A DNA stretch of 45,780 nucleotides from Streptomyces sp. A012304 (GTDB lineage Bacteria > Actinomycetota > Actinomycetes > Streptomycetales > Streptomycetaceae): the NCBI RefSeq assembly GCF_026008495.1, contig NZ_BQUN01000043.1, forward strand, positions 1 through 45,780, read 5' to 3'. The translations under genes and the position numbers were made by a program. Shown piece by piece: positions 25,258-33,623 of this stretch. The first letter of the stretch is position 1. Every line of letters starts with the position of its first letter. The notes beneath the pieces are model-generated. The model searched no databases and was not told where the DNA came from. It saw only the letters and a program-made list of their open reading frames with translations.

Positions 25258-25293
25258 CGGCCGGCGCGCGGCGGCGGTCCGCGACACCACCAC

Positions 25294-25322
25294 GGCGCAG
25301 CCCGGGACGCCCGGGCTGCGCC
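25294..25322 (+). terminator. Perfect 13-bp hairpin with triloop
   Basis: GGCGCAGCCCGGG (25294-25306), loop ACG, then its exact reverse complement (25310-25322). It lies 36 bases after the DUF5133 stop and should end the sigma factor-DUF5133 transcript. Confidence 0.7.
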
Positions 25323-25434
25323 CGCGTGTGCGGGGCCGCGGCCGGGGCATCCGGATGGCCGGAGCTCCGGACGTCGAAGCCCCGCATCCCCAAGTCCCCA
25401 AGTCCCCAATCACCGAAGCCTTATGGAGGTCGAG

Positions 25435-26274
25435 ATGGACGCAGGCGCTGTGGTGCGCCACGGCAGGGTCGGGGCCGAGCGCGCGGCACGCGGTTCGGCC
25501 ACCCAGGGGGCCGCGCGGGCCGGGCTGGCCGCACGCGGGGTCATCTACCTGCTCGTCGGGGCGCTGGCCCTGCAGATCGCCTTCGGCGAGAACAAGAACC
25601 AGCAGGCGGACCGGCAGGGCGCGCTCGCCGAGCTCTCCGACAAGCCCTTCGGCTCCGTCCTGCTGTGGGCCCTCGGCATCGGTCTGGTCGGCATGGCGCT
25701 GTGGCGGCTGTCCGAGGTCGTCTTCGGCTCGGTCGGACCCGAGGGCCGCTCGGCCCGCAAACGGCTGCTGGCGCTGGCCCGGTGCGCCTTCTACGGCTTC
25801 GTCGCCTACTCCGTCCTCGCGTTCGCCGCCGGCTCCGGCGGTGGGGGCGGGTCGAGCGACGAACAGTCCCGGGACGTCACCGCCCGTCTGCTGGAGATGC
25901 CCGCCGGGCAGTGGATCGTCGGCGCGGCCGGCGCGGCGGTCGTCGTCGCGGGCGTGTGGATCGGTGCCCGGGCACTGCTGCGCAAGTACCGCGACAAGAT
26001 GCGGATGGGGGAGATGTCGCCGGCCGTCCGCCGGCTGGTGGACGTCACCGGCGTGGCCGGCGGCGCGGCCCGCGGACTGGTGTTCGCCGCCGCGGGCGCC
26101 TTCGCGGTGCGCGCCGCGGTCGACTACCAGCCCGACCAGGCCAAGGGCCTCGACGACACCCTGCGGTCCTTCGCCGACACCCCCGTCGGACCGGGCCTGC
26201 TGGCCTGCGTCGCGGCCGGGCTCGTCCTCTTCGGGGTGTTCTCCTTCGCCATGGCCCGCTGGCGCAAGGTCTGA
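25435..26274 (+). CDS. DUF1206 membrane protein
   Basis: 279 residues with three two-helix DUF1206 repeats (ARAGLAARGVIYLLVGALALQ; RCAFYGFVAYSVLAF; GVAGGAARGLVFAAAGAFAVRAA), each with an amphipathic DKPFG/DTPVG-type turn, giving six membrane helices. Function unknown. I chose ATG 25435 because GGAGG ends five bases before it; the in-frame ATG at 25423 would precede that site. Short direct repeats of CCCCAAGT lie just upstream (about 25389-25410). Confidence 0.88.
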   Translation: MDAGAVVRHGRVGAERAARGSATQGAARAGLAARGVIYLLVGALALQIAFGENKNQQADRQGALAELSDKPFGSVLLWALGIGLVGMALWRLSEVVFGSVGPEGRSARKRLLALARCAFYGFVAYSVLAFAAGSGGGGGSSDEQSRDVTARLLEMPAGQWIVGAAGAAVVVAGVWIGARALLRKYRDKMRMGEMSPAVRRLVDVTGVAGGAARGLVFAAAGAFAVRAAVDYQPDQAKGLDDTLRSFADTPVGPGLLACVAAGLVLFGVFSFAMARWRKV

Positions 26275-26303
26275 ATCCCCGGCGGCCGGGGAACCCGGGG
26301 GGA

Positions 26304-26735
26304 ATGAACGAATCCGAGTTCCCGCCGGACGGACGGCCCGTGGACATGTACCTCGACCTCCTGCGCGTCCGCATGGACAGCGAGGACTTCGAGATGCTGC
26401 TCAAGGTCGTCGCGCCAGCCCTGCGCGCCCTCGACGAACAAGCCCCCGACACCCTCGACTTCGCACTGGATCCGCAGGACACCGAGGACCTGCCCCAGGA
26501 GATCCGCGACGAGGCCGCCCTGGTCATCGCCACCGCGGTCACCGGCCGGCTGGACAACCAGCTGGTGGAGATCAACGTCGACGGAACCGGTCCGGTGCGG
26601 GTGGTGACCGACGCGGTCACCGCCTCCGACCCGGCGCGGCTGGCCGAGATCGCCGGCTGTATCCGCCGCCGCCAGAGCGACACCGAGGAGCTGCGCGGCA
26701 TCGCCGCCGCGAGCGGCCTGCCGACGGACTTCTGA
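26304..26735 (+). CDS. Acidic hypothetical protein
   Basis: 143 residues, rich in Asp/Glu, no membrane segment, probably alpha/beta (VDMYLDLLRVRMDSEDFEMLLKVV, LVEINVDGTGPVRVVTDAV). No family recognised. A GGGG run precedes the ATG, and it follows DUF1206 by 29 bases, so it is likely co-transcribed. The repeat array begins six bases after its stop. Confidence 0.75.
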   Translation: MNESEFPPDGRPVDMYLDLLRVRMDSEDFEMLLKVVAPALRALDEQAPDTLDFALDPQDTEDLPQEIRDEAALVIATAVTGRLDNQLVEINVDGTGPVRVVTDAVTASDPARLAEIAGCIRRRQSDTEELRGIAAASGLPTDF

Positions 26736-26740
26736 CCACA

Positions 26741-26830
26741 CCGCCGCCGGACGGCCGACCCCGCAGCGCGCCGCCGCCGGACGGCCGACCCCGCAGCGCG
26801 GCGCCGCCGGACGGCCGACCCCGCAGCGCG
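26741..26830. repeat. Three tandem copies of a 30-bp repeat
   Basis: Copies at 26741-26770, 26771-26800 and 26801-26830. The first two are identical and the third differs only at its first base. Each unit contains CCGCCGGACGGCCGACC followed by CCGCAGCGCG. Confidence 0.95.
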
Positions 26831-27336
26831 ACGAACGCGTACGGCCTTGCCGCGCGGCGATCGTGGCACGGTCGGCCTGGCCGGCGGCGGACGCGGTACG
26901 GCGGGCCTCGTGGTGCGGCGATCGTGGCACGGCCGGCCTGGCCGGCGGCTGACGCGGTAGGGCGGGCTTCGCCACGCGGCGAACGCGGTACGGCGGGCCT
27001 CGCGGTGTGGCGAGCGTGGCACGGCCGGCGGCGCGCGGGGTACGGCGGGCCTCGCGGGGCTGACGCGGTACAACGGGCCTCGCGGTACGACGGGCCTCGC
27101 CGCACGGCGAACACGGCATGGTCGGCCCCGCGATGCGGCGATCTTGGCACGGCTGGCCTCGCCCGGCGAACACGGCACGGTCGGCCCCGCGCCGCGGTGA
27201 GTGCGGCACGGTCGGCCCCGCCGCGCAGCGGATCTGGCACGGCCGTCCCCGTCGGCGGTGAACGCGGTACGGCCGCTCCCGCCGCGCGACCAAGCGCGGA
27301 GTGTCACCGCCCCGCCGCGCGACGAGCGAGGGGACG
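26831..27336. repeat. Degenerate 30-31 bp repeat array filling the intergenic space
   Basis: About sixteen diverged units built on CGGCGA.CG.GG.ACGG followed by .CGGCCTCGCCG. Clear units are 26855-26884, 26885-26915, 26916-26945, 26946-26976, 26977-27007, with shorter ones after that. Alternating 30- and 31-bp types make a 61-bp higher-order repeat (26855-26915 and 26916-26976). Lengths that are not multiples of three argue against coding. The last units run up to and into the final codons of the FUSC gene. Confidence 0.85.
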
Positions 27337-29586
27337 TCACTGCCCCGGCGGTGCCACCGCGACCCCCAGCGGCCGTGCCAGGCCGACCACCGCCTCGTCG
27401 AGACGTTGCAGGTGGCGCAGCACCCGGTCGGTCACCCGGCCGTAGCGGGGGGTGCCGGGTACTCCCGGCTTCAGTTGGGCGGCGATGCTCGGGCCGGTCA
27501 GTACCCGGGCCTCGGCAGCCTCGTCCTGGACGCGCGCGGCGATGGCGCCGACATTGTGCAGGATGCGCCGGCCCGCTCCGCGCAGCCGGGGGTCCGCCGC
27601 GATCGACGGGTGCGTGGGCAGCAGCTCCGCCGTCGCCGCCAGGGACCGCGCGTGGTAGGCGCAGGTCTCCAGCAGTGCGACGACATAGCGGGCCGTGTCC
27701 CGCCGGGTCCGCAGCGGCGTGACCGGATGCGTCAGCGGCTGCGTGGCCGCCCTCAGGTCGGCCAGCGCCTGGTCCAGGTCGCGGGCCCGGTCCAGCAGAT
27801 CGGCCGGCGGACCGCCGCTGAGCTGTTCCACGGCCCCTTCGGTGACATCGGTCAGCCGGTCCAGCACGGTCGTCAGCAGCTCGTTGGTCCGGCGGTCCGT
27901 CCCCACCGGCAGCACCAGCGCCGCCGCGACCACCCCGCACGCCGCCCCCAGCGCCGTCTCCTCCACCCGCAGCACCAGCACCGACAGGCTGTAGGTGTGC
28001 AGCAACGTGTACAGCACACCCAGCGCGGCGGTCACGAAGAACGACATCAGCGTGTACGACAACGGCGCCGTGTAGAACATCGCGAACACGCACAGCAGCA
28101 CCACCGCGAACGCCGTCCACGTGTGGTGCCCGACCAGCCCCGCCAGCGCGATGCCCGCGATCACCCCGAGCACCGTGCCCAGCAGCCGCCGGTACCCCTT
28201 CACCAGGATCTCCCCGGTCGACGCGGTGTTCAGGAACACGATCCAGCAGGTCAGCACCGCCCAGTACCAGCGGTGCTCGGAGAGCAGCTCCCCGCCGACG
28301 ATCGCCAGCGACGACCCGACCGCGACCTGCACGGCCGCCCGGGTGGTCGGCCGGCGCAGCCCGGTGGCCTCCTCCGCCTCGTCCCCCTCCTCCTGCGCCC
28401 CGCCGATGGCGGCGTCCTCCGCGTCCAGCTCCTCCCGGGACCGGGCCGTCTCGGGGCTGTCGTCCGACTCGTCCTGCGGGCCGTCGAGCGCGATCCGCAG
28501 CCCCAGCACCGCGCGCGCCGCCTCACCGATACCGCGGAACACCTCCTGCGCGGCGGGCGAGGCCCGCGGCAGGTTCTCCTCCTCCCGGTACCCCAGCAGC
28601 CGGTTGCGGACCTGCGCCGGCCCGGTCCCCGTCACCTCGGCGACGGGAAGCCGTACCAGCAGCCGGAGCGCGCCCAGGTCGCGGCGCAGGGTGTCCGTCG
28701 CCTCGTCGTGCACCGGCAGGCGCCCGGACCCGGGGACCGTGGCGCCCGGCAGATGCAGGGCCAGCGTGTCCGCCCGCTCGGCGCTGCGCGCCGTCAGCAC
28801 CAGCAAACCCAGCCGCTCGGCGGTGATCTCCGCGTCCGCGATCCGGCGCTGCACCAGCCGGGCCGTCGACTCGTCCGGGGTGCCCTCCTCCAGCCGGCTC
28901 TGGATCATCATCGCCGTCTCGTGCAGCCGCGCGGTGCCCTCCCGGACCTGCGCGAGCGCCTTCTCCGCGTCGTCCGGGCCGGCGTCGAGCAGCTCCAGCT
29001 GGGCGCCCAGCAGCTGCGCGAGCCGCGCGCGGAAGGCCACCCGCAGCCGGTGCAGGATCCCCGCCGGCGTCTGCGGCACCAGCACGAACCGCGCCACCGC
29101 CGCGCACCCGAACGCCACGGCGATCGCCGCGCACAGGCCCGGCAGGGCGGCGCTCGTCGCCCCGACGAACAGGGACAGGAAGTAGACCTGGAAGCCGATC
29201 AGACCGAGCGCGGTGCCCCGGTCGCCGAACCGGCGGCCGTAGACGGCGCAGAAGATCAGGGCGACGAAGAAGAGGTCACCCGCCACCCGGTGGGAGCTGA
29301 GCAGCGACGCCACGGACACCGAGGCCAGGGCGACCGGCAGCCCCAGTGCCAGCGTCACCGCCTGTTTCCCGCGCTGCTTCTCGCGGACCGCGAAGGTCGC
29401 GACCATCGCCGCGACGGCCCCCGCCACCAGATGCTTCACGTCCGCGCCCAGCGGCGAGAGCACGGCCAGCGTCAGAGCGATCGCGCCGACCGTCCGCAGC
29501 CCCGCGGCCAGCCGCAGCAGCCCCGGGTCGGACGCCGCGACCCGATCCCGCCACCGCGTCCCCCACGACCGTGCCCGCGCTCCCAC
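27337..29586 (-). CDS. FUSC-family inner-membrane transporter
   Basis: 749 residues. The N-terminal membrane block (about 20-175) is followed by a soluble helical stretch, then a second block at about 420-580 with YWAVLTCWIVFLNTASTGEILVKGYRRLLGTVLGVIAG, the FUSC_2 signature, and a soluble helical C-terminus. Related proteins export aromatic acids (fusaric acid, p-hydroxybenzoate). GTG 29586 with GGGAGAG upstream. Downstream of the NADH-dehydrogenase-like gene by 26 bases, so probably co-transcribed. Confidence 0.88.
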   Translation of the reverse strand: MGARARSWGTRWRDRVAASDPGLLRLAAGLRTVGAIALTLAVLSPLGADVKHLVAGAVAAMVATFAVREKQRGKQAVTLALGLPVALASVSVASLLSSHRVAGDLFFVALIFCAVYGRRFGDRGTALGLIGFQVYFLSLFVGATSAALPGLCAAIAVAFGCAAVARFVLVPQTPAGILHRLRVAFRARLAQLLGAQLELLDAGPDDAEKALAQVREGTARLHETAMMIQSRLEEGTPDESTARLVQRRIADAEITAERLGLLVLTARSAERADTLALHLPGATVPGSGRLPVHDEATDTLRRDLGALRLLVRLPVAEVTGTGPAQVRNRLLGYREEENLPRASPAAQEVFRGIGEAARAVLGLRIALDGPQDESDDSPETARSREELDAEDAAIGGAQEEGDEAEEATGLRRPTTRAAVQVAVGSSLAIVGGELLSEHRWYWAVLTCWIVFLNTASTGEILVKGYRRLLGTVLGVIAGIALAGLVGHHTWTAFAVVLLCVFAMFYTAPLSYTLMSFFVTAALGVLYTLLHTYSLSVLVLRVEETALGAACGVVAAALVLPVGTDRRTNELLTTVLDRLTDVTEGAVEQLSGGPPADLLDRARDLDQALADLRAATQPLTHPVTPLRTRRDTARYVVALLETCAYHARSLAATAELLPTHPSIAADPRLRGAGRRILHNVGAIAARVQDEAAEARVLTGPSIAAQLKPGVPGTPRYGRVTDRVLRHLQRLDEAVVGLARPLGVAVAPPGQ

Positions 29587-29612
29587 GCCGCCGTGCTCTC
29601 TCCCGTCTCACC

Positions 29613-31001
29613 TCACGCGGACCCGGGGCCCGCGTCGTCCGCAGCTCCCGCGCCGCCCTCCACGCGCGCCCGCACCTGCTCCGGCGTCAGATAGCTGTCG
29701 GTGTACTCGAAGTCCTTCAGCTTGGCGGCCCGGCGCGCCTGGAAGCCGGTGCGCACGAAGTCGTCGCCCGCGAGCGCGTTCAGCGTCCAGTTCGTCAGCA
29801 CCCGGGCCTTGGCCACCCCGGTACGCAGCGCCGACCAGTGGTAGCCGCGCGCCACCGCCTGCGCGGGCAGACCGCGCAGCTCGACGCCCAGCGGCTTGGA
29901 CACGGCGTCCGTGCCGCCGAGATCGACGACCAGCCCCAGGTCCTTGTGCACATACGGCTTCATCGGCTGCCCCCGCAGCGTCGCCAGCACGTTGTCCGCG
30001 ACGGCCTTGCCCTGCCGCATCGCGTGCTGGGCGGTCGGCGGGCAGACCGCGCCCTCCTCGCCCTTGGCCTCGTCCGGCACGGCGGCGGCGTCACCGAGCG
30101 CGAACACCCCGTCGTGGCCCGGCAGGCACATCTCGGAGGTGACGGCCAGCCGCCCGCGCACCGTCTCCGCGCCGAGCGTGCCGATCAGCGGGCTCGCCAC
30201 CACGCCGGCGGTCCAGATCAGCGTGCGGGTCGGCACCACCCGCCCGTCGGTGAAGGTGACCTCGTCCGGGCCCGCCTTGGCGATGGACACCCCGAGCGAG
30301 ATGTCGATCCCGCGCCGGCGCAGTACCTCCTGCGCGCTGCGGCCGAGCTTCTCGCCCAGCTCCGGCATCAGCTTCGGCGCGATGTCGATCAGATGCCACT
30401 TGATCAGGTTCGGGTCGAGCCGGGGGTAGCGCTTGACCGCGTTGTGCGTGAGCAGTTGCAGACAGGCGGCGGTCTCCGTGCCGGCGTATCCGCCGCCGAC
30501 CACCACGAACTGCAGCCGCGCGGCCCGCTCGGCGGGGTCGTGGCTGGCGTCGGCGAGGTCGAGCTGGGAGATGACGTGGTCGCGGATGTAGGCGGCCTCG
30601 GCGAGCGTCTTCATGCCGAAGGCGTGATCGGTCAGCCCGGGGATGTCGAAGGTCCGGGTGACGCTGCCGGGCGCCAGCACGATGTAGTCGTACGGTTCGT
30701 CGACGATCTCGTCGGTGATGGTCCGGATGACGCAGACCTTCGCCTTCAGGTCCACGCCGATGGCGCCGCCGGGGATGATCCGCGTGCGGTACTTGCGGCT
30801 GCGGCGCAACGACAGGGCGATCGACTGGGGCGTCAGCACCCCGGAGGCGACCTGCGGCAGCAGCGGCAGATAGAGCTGGTAGCTGAACGGCGTCACCAGG
30901 GTGATCTCGGCCTCGCCGGGGGAGAGCTTGCGTTCCAGACGGCGCACGCACCCCACTCCCGCGAAGCCCGCGCCCACCACCAGGATCCTGGGTCGTGTCA
31001 C
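29613..31001 (-). CDS. Type II NADH dehydrogenase-like FAD/NAD(P) oxidoreductase
   Basis: 462 residues. Two dinucleotide folds: RILVVGAGFAGVGCVRRLE (FAD) and LQFVVVGGGYAGTETAACL (NADH), plus FALGDAAAV and the NDH-2 C-terminal region. A membrane-peripheral, single-subunit enzyme of the Ndh type passing electrons from NADH to quinone. I chose GTG 31001 because AAAGGG lies nine bases before it; ATG 31010 directly abuts that site. A SigB-like promoter (31185-31210, minus) and three CAGGAGAAA repeats lie upstream. Confidence 0.88.
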   Translation of the reverse strand: MTRPRILVVGAGFAGVGCVRRLERKLSPGEAEITLVTPFSYQLYLPLLPQVASGVLTPQSIALSLRRSRKYRTRIIPGGAIGVDLKAKVCVIRTITDEIVDEPYDYIVLAPGSVTRTFDIPGLTDHAFGMKTLAEAAYIRDHVISQLDLADASHDPAERAARLQFVVVGGGYAGTETAACLQLLTHNAVKRYPRLDPNLIKWHLIDIAPKLMPELGEKLGRSAQEVLRRRGIDISLGVSIAKAGPDEVTFTDGRVVPTRTLIWTAGVVASPLIGTLGAETVRGRLAVTSEMCLPGHDGVFALGDAAAVPDEAKGEEGAVCPPTAQHAMRQGKAVADNVLATLRGQPMKPYVHKDLGLVVDLGGTDAVSKPLGVELRGLPAQAVARGYHWSALRTGVAKARVLTNWTLNALAGDDFVRTGFQARRAAKLKDFEYTDSYLTPEQVRARVEGGAGAADDAGPGSA

Positions 31002-31137
31002 GATGTCCATCCCTTTCTGCGGCTCCAGGCGGTCTGCCTCGACGTCATGCGCGTGCCCGCCGAACGGCTCTTCGCACCTCATCGATCCCACCGCGCGCCC
31101 AGCGGTTCCGCCAGTCGGGCGGCGCGTCAGACGAACG

Positions 31138-31173
31138 TTTCTCCTGTTTCTCCTGAGGCCGGCTTTTCTCCTG
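31138..31173 (-). repeat. Three copies of CAGGAGAAA upstream of the NDH-2 gene
   Basis: On the plus strand TTTCTCCTG occurs at 31138-31146, 31147-31155 and 31165-31173; the last two are followed by AGGCC. They lie in the divergent promoter region between NDH-2 and MarR genes and may bind a regulator. Confidence 0.5.
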
Positions 31174-31184
31174 AGGCCACGGTC

Positions 31185-31210
31185 GTACCCGCCCGACGGC
31201 CCGTGTACGC
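31185..31210 (-). promoter_or_regulatory. Candidate SigB-type promoter for the NDH-2/FUSC unit
   Basis: Reading leftwards: GCGT (31210-31207), 16 bases, GGGTAC (31190-31185). It would leave a leader of about 175 bases before GTG 31001. On the opposite strand GTGT-N15-GGGTAG (31203-31227) is a weaker match facing the MarR gene. Confidence 0.4.
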
Positions 31211-31268
31211 CCGGGTCCTTCGGGTAGGCCGACGTACATGACAAGTGTGGTGGCCGGAGAGTAAGGAC

Positions 31269-31760
31269 GTGGTGTGCGCGGAGGGCTCCGACGACGGCCG
31301 GCGGGAGGGCCGGGAGGCGACGGCCCGACGGGTCGCGGACGCGGTGGAGAGCCTGGTGACCTGCTGGCTGGCGGCGGCCGAGGAGACCGCACCCCGGTTG
31401 CCCGCCCGGCAGCTGCTCGCCCTGCGGACCGTGCGCCACCGTCCGCGGCTCAACCTCACTGCCCTCGCCGACCATCTCGGCGTCGGCCTGCCCACCGCGA
31501 GCCGGCTCTGCGACCGGCTGGAGGCCGCCGGGCTGCTGGAGCGGACCGTCCAGCCCCGCAACCGGCGTGAGGTGCAGCTCCTCCTCACCGCCGACGGGCG
31601 GCGCGTCCTCGCCGAGGTCACCGACCGGCGCGTGCACCGGCTGGCGGCCGTGCTGGAGACCATGACCCCGCGGCAGCGCACCGCCCTGGAAGAGGGCCTC
31701 TTCGGCTTCCTCCAGGCAACGCACACGACGGCCACCGGACGCACCGGCCGACACGATTGA
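31269..31760 (+). CDS. MarR-family transcriptional regulator
   Basis: 163 residues. Winged helix: LNLTALADHLGVGLPTASRLCDRLEAAGLLERTVQPRNRREVQLLLTADG is spread over helices 3-5 and the wing; amphipathic helices on both sides form the dimer. Start GTG 31269 has GGAG nine bases upstream; GTG 31272 and GTG 31245 are alternatives. Divergent from the NDH-2 gene, which it may control. Ligand unknown. Confidence 0.87.
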   Translation: MVCAEGSDDGRREGREATARRVADAVESLVTCWLAAAEETAPRLPARQLLALRTVRHRPRLNLTALADHLGVGLPTASRLCDRLEAAGLLERTVQPRNRREVQLLLTADGRRVLAEVTDRRVHRLAAVLETMTPRQRTALEEGLFGFLQATHTTATGRTGRHD

Positions 31761-31778
31761 CGCGGCCCCGCGCCTACG

Positions 31779-31912
31779 GCCACCGCCGGCGGCACCGGCC
31801 CGGACGACCGACCGCGGCCGGGAGGCCGGCGTCCGCACCGGCCCCGACCGCTGACGGTGGCCCGGGGCCGGCGTACCGCCACCGCCGGACGCGCCGCGCG
31901 GACGACCGACCG
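31779..31912. repeat. Imperfect direct duplication downstream of the MarR gene
   Basis: CGGACGACCGACCG occurs at 31801-31814 and 31899-31912, each preceded by a CCACCGCCGG block, about 98 bases apart. The region separates the convergent MarR and phosphatase genes and holds nothing else I can support. Confidence 0.5.
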
Positions 31913-31916
31913 TCGG

Positions 31917-33623
31917 TCAGGACACCGGTGTACCGCTGTCGACATGGCACAGCAGCAGGCAGACGTCGTCGTCGCGCTCGGAGTCGCTCAGCATCGGGTC
32001 CAGGATGGCCTCCGCCGAACCGTCCAGGTCGCCGTCCAGCTCCTCGGTGCGGAACGCGCCGAGCGCCGCCGCGAGCCGCTCGATGCCCGGGTCTATCCCC
32101 TGGGCCCGCCGCTCGACCAGACCGTCCGTGTACAGCGCCAGCGTCGAACCGGGCTCCAGGGGCACCGTGTGGTCGGCGATCTGCTGACGCAGCGGGATGC
32201 CGAGCATCGCCCCCGGCTTGGCGTCCAGAGTGCGCACCCGCCCGTCCGGGCCCCGCAGCACCGGCGGCGGATGCCCGGCGGCCGCCCACGTCAGCACCGG
32301 CTCGCCCGGCTGGAAGCGGGCGATCACGGCCGTCGCGTACAGGTCGGGCTGGAGGTGGTGCAGGAAGGTGTGCAGCCGGGTCAGCAGCACCCCCGGACTG
32401 CCGCCGTCGACCGCGTACGCGCGCAGCGCCGTGCGCAGCTGGCTCATCATCACCGCCGCGTGCAGCCCGTGCCCGGTCACGTCACCGACGACGGTGATCA
32501 GGCTGCCGTCGGGCTGGCGGAAGGCGTCGTACCAGTCGCCGCCGATGTTCAGCCCGTACGTCGCCGGCAGATAGCGGGCGGCCAGGTTCAGGCCCGGCGG
32601 AGTCGGCAGGTCGGTCAGCAGGGCCCGCTGGAGGGTCTCGGCGATGTCCCGGTTGTGCTCGAACCGCCGTGCGTTGTCCAGGGCGATGCTCGCCCGCCGG
32701 GTCAGCTCGATCAGCATGACCGCGTCGTCCGGGTCCCAGCGCTCGCCGGGCGGGGCCAGCGTCAGCACGCCCAGTGACGCGCGCCGCGTCGACAGCGGCA
32801 CGCACAGCAGCGGCCGGGTCGGGTGGAGCGCCGACAGGGGGTGGTCGTCCACGCCCGGGAGCCCGCCGGGATGGTCGGCCGCGTACTGGGGCCGCCCGGT
32901 GCGCGCGGCGACCACCGCGGCCGCCGGGTGGGGCGCGGGCGGACGCCGGTCGTCGTCGGCTTCGAAGAGCCAGACGTCGACCGTGCGGGCGTACTCCGGC
33001 ACCAGCAGCTCGGGCAGCCGGCGCACGATCTCCTCGTGGTTCAGGGACGCCGTCAGCACCGCGCTGGCGTCGGCCAGGAACGTCAGCCGGCGCCGGGCGC
33101 TCTCCGCCTCCTGCCGGGCCGCCCGTTCCGCCGCGAAGGCCTCCCGCTGGGCCCGCCCGGCCGCGTCCAGCTCGGCGTGCAGCGCCAGGACGCCCTGGTT
33201 GGTCTGGTGCAGCTCCTCCCGGTGGAAGGCGACCAGCTCCTCCTGCTCGGCGAGCTTGTCCAGGACGAGGGCGGTGTCCTCGTCGGCGCCGAGCAGGGCT
33301 TCCGCGAGGAGCCCCGGCTCGTCGGCCACCGCGGCGAGGGCGGCGGCGTCCGCCGGCTCGGGACAGGGCACGGCGACGCGCCACGGCGGTTCCGCGGCGC
33401 CGGGGGAGGGCGCCACCTCGGTGTGCAGGTGCCCGTCGGCCGTCTCCAGGGTGAGCCGCCAGGTGCCGCCCTTCGTCAGGCACTGACGCAGCCGCCCGCT
33501 GAGGGCGCTCGCCAGCCGCGTCCGCTCCAGCGGCGCGACGCCGTACGCGGCGGCCAGCCGGGCGGTGGCGATCCGGGCGCCCGCCGCTTCGGTGACGGTG
33601 GTGATCTGCCAGGTGCGCTTCAT
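31917..33623 (-). CDS. GAF-PP2C (RsbU/SpoIIE-type) serine phosphatase
   Basis: 568 residues. N-terminal region about 1-190 with a coiled-coil stretch (LAEQEELVAFHREELHQTNQGVLALHAELD), a GAF domain at about 200-340, and a PP2C/SpoIIE phosphatase at about 350-565 with IGGDWYDAF, VGDVTGHGLHAAVMM, YTDGLVERR and RDDDVCLLL (Asp metal ligands). It should dephosphorylate a STAS anti-anti-sigma factor and thus free a sigma factor. ATG 33623 overlaps the stop of the preceding gene (ATGA), making it the output enzyme of the stressosome operon; the coiled-coil region is the likely RsbT contact. Confidence 0.92.
   Translation of the reverse strand: MKRTWQITTVTEAAGARIATARLAAAYGVAPLERTRLASALSGRLRQCLTKGGTWRLTLETADGHLHTEVAPSPGAAEPPWRVAVPCPEPADAAALAAVADEPGLLAEALLGADEDTALVLDKLAEQEELVAFHREELHQTNQGVLALHAELDAAGRAQREAFAAERAARQEAESARRRLTFLADASAVLTASLNHEEIVRRLPELLVPEYARTVDVWLFEADDDRRPPAPHPAAAVVAARTGRPQYAADHPGGLPGVDDHPLSALHPTRPLLCVPLSTRRASLGVLTLAPPGERWDPDDAVMLIELTRRASIALDNARRFEHNRDIAETLQRALLTDLPTPPGLNLAARYLPATYGLNIGGDWYDAFRQPDGSLITVVGDVTGHGLHAAVMMSQLRTALRAYAVDGGSPGVLLTRLHTFLHHLQPDLYATAVIARFQPGEPVLTWAAAGHPPPVLRGPDGRVRTLDAKPGAMLGIPLRQQIADHTVPLEPGSTLALYTDGLVERRAQGIDPGIERLAAALGAFRTEELDGDLDGSAEAILDPMLSDSERDDDVCLLLCHVDSGTPVS

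Noticed and set aside
26124..27293. Minus-strand open frame through the repeat array (389 codons)
   Set aside because: Repeat units of 31 bp shift frame, and the translation is Arg/Pro/Ala low complexity overlapping the end of other genes.
26741..27336. CRISPR array
   Set aside because: Units are contiguous tandem repeats with no unique spacers, and no cas gene is near.
31203..31227. GTGT-N15-GGGTAG as a MarR-gene promoter
   Set aside because: The -10 ends in G rather than C/T; kept only as a weak note, not a separate call.
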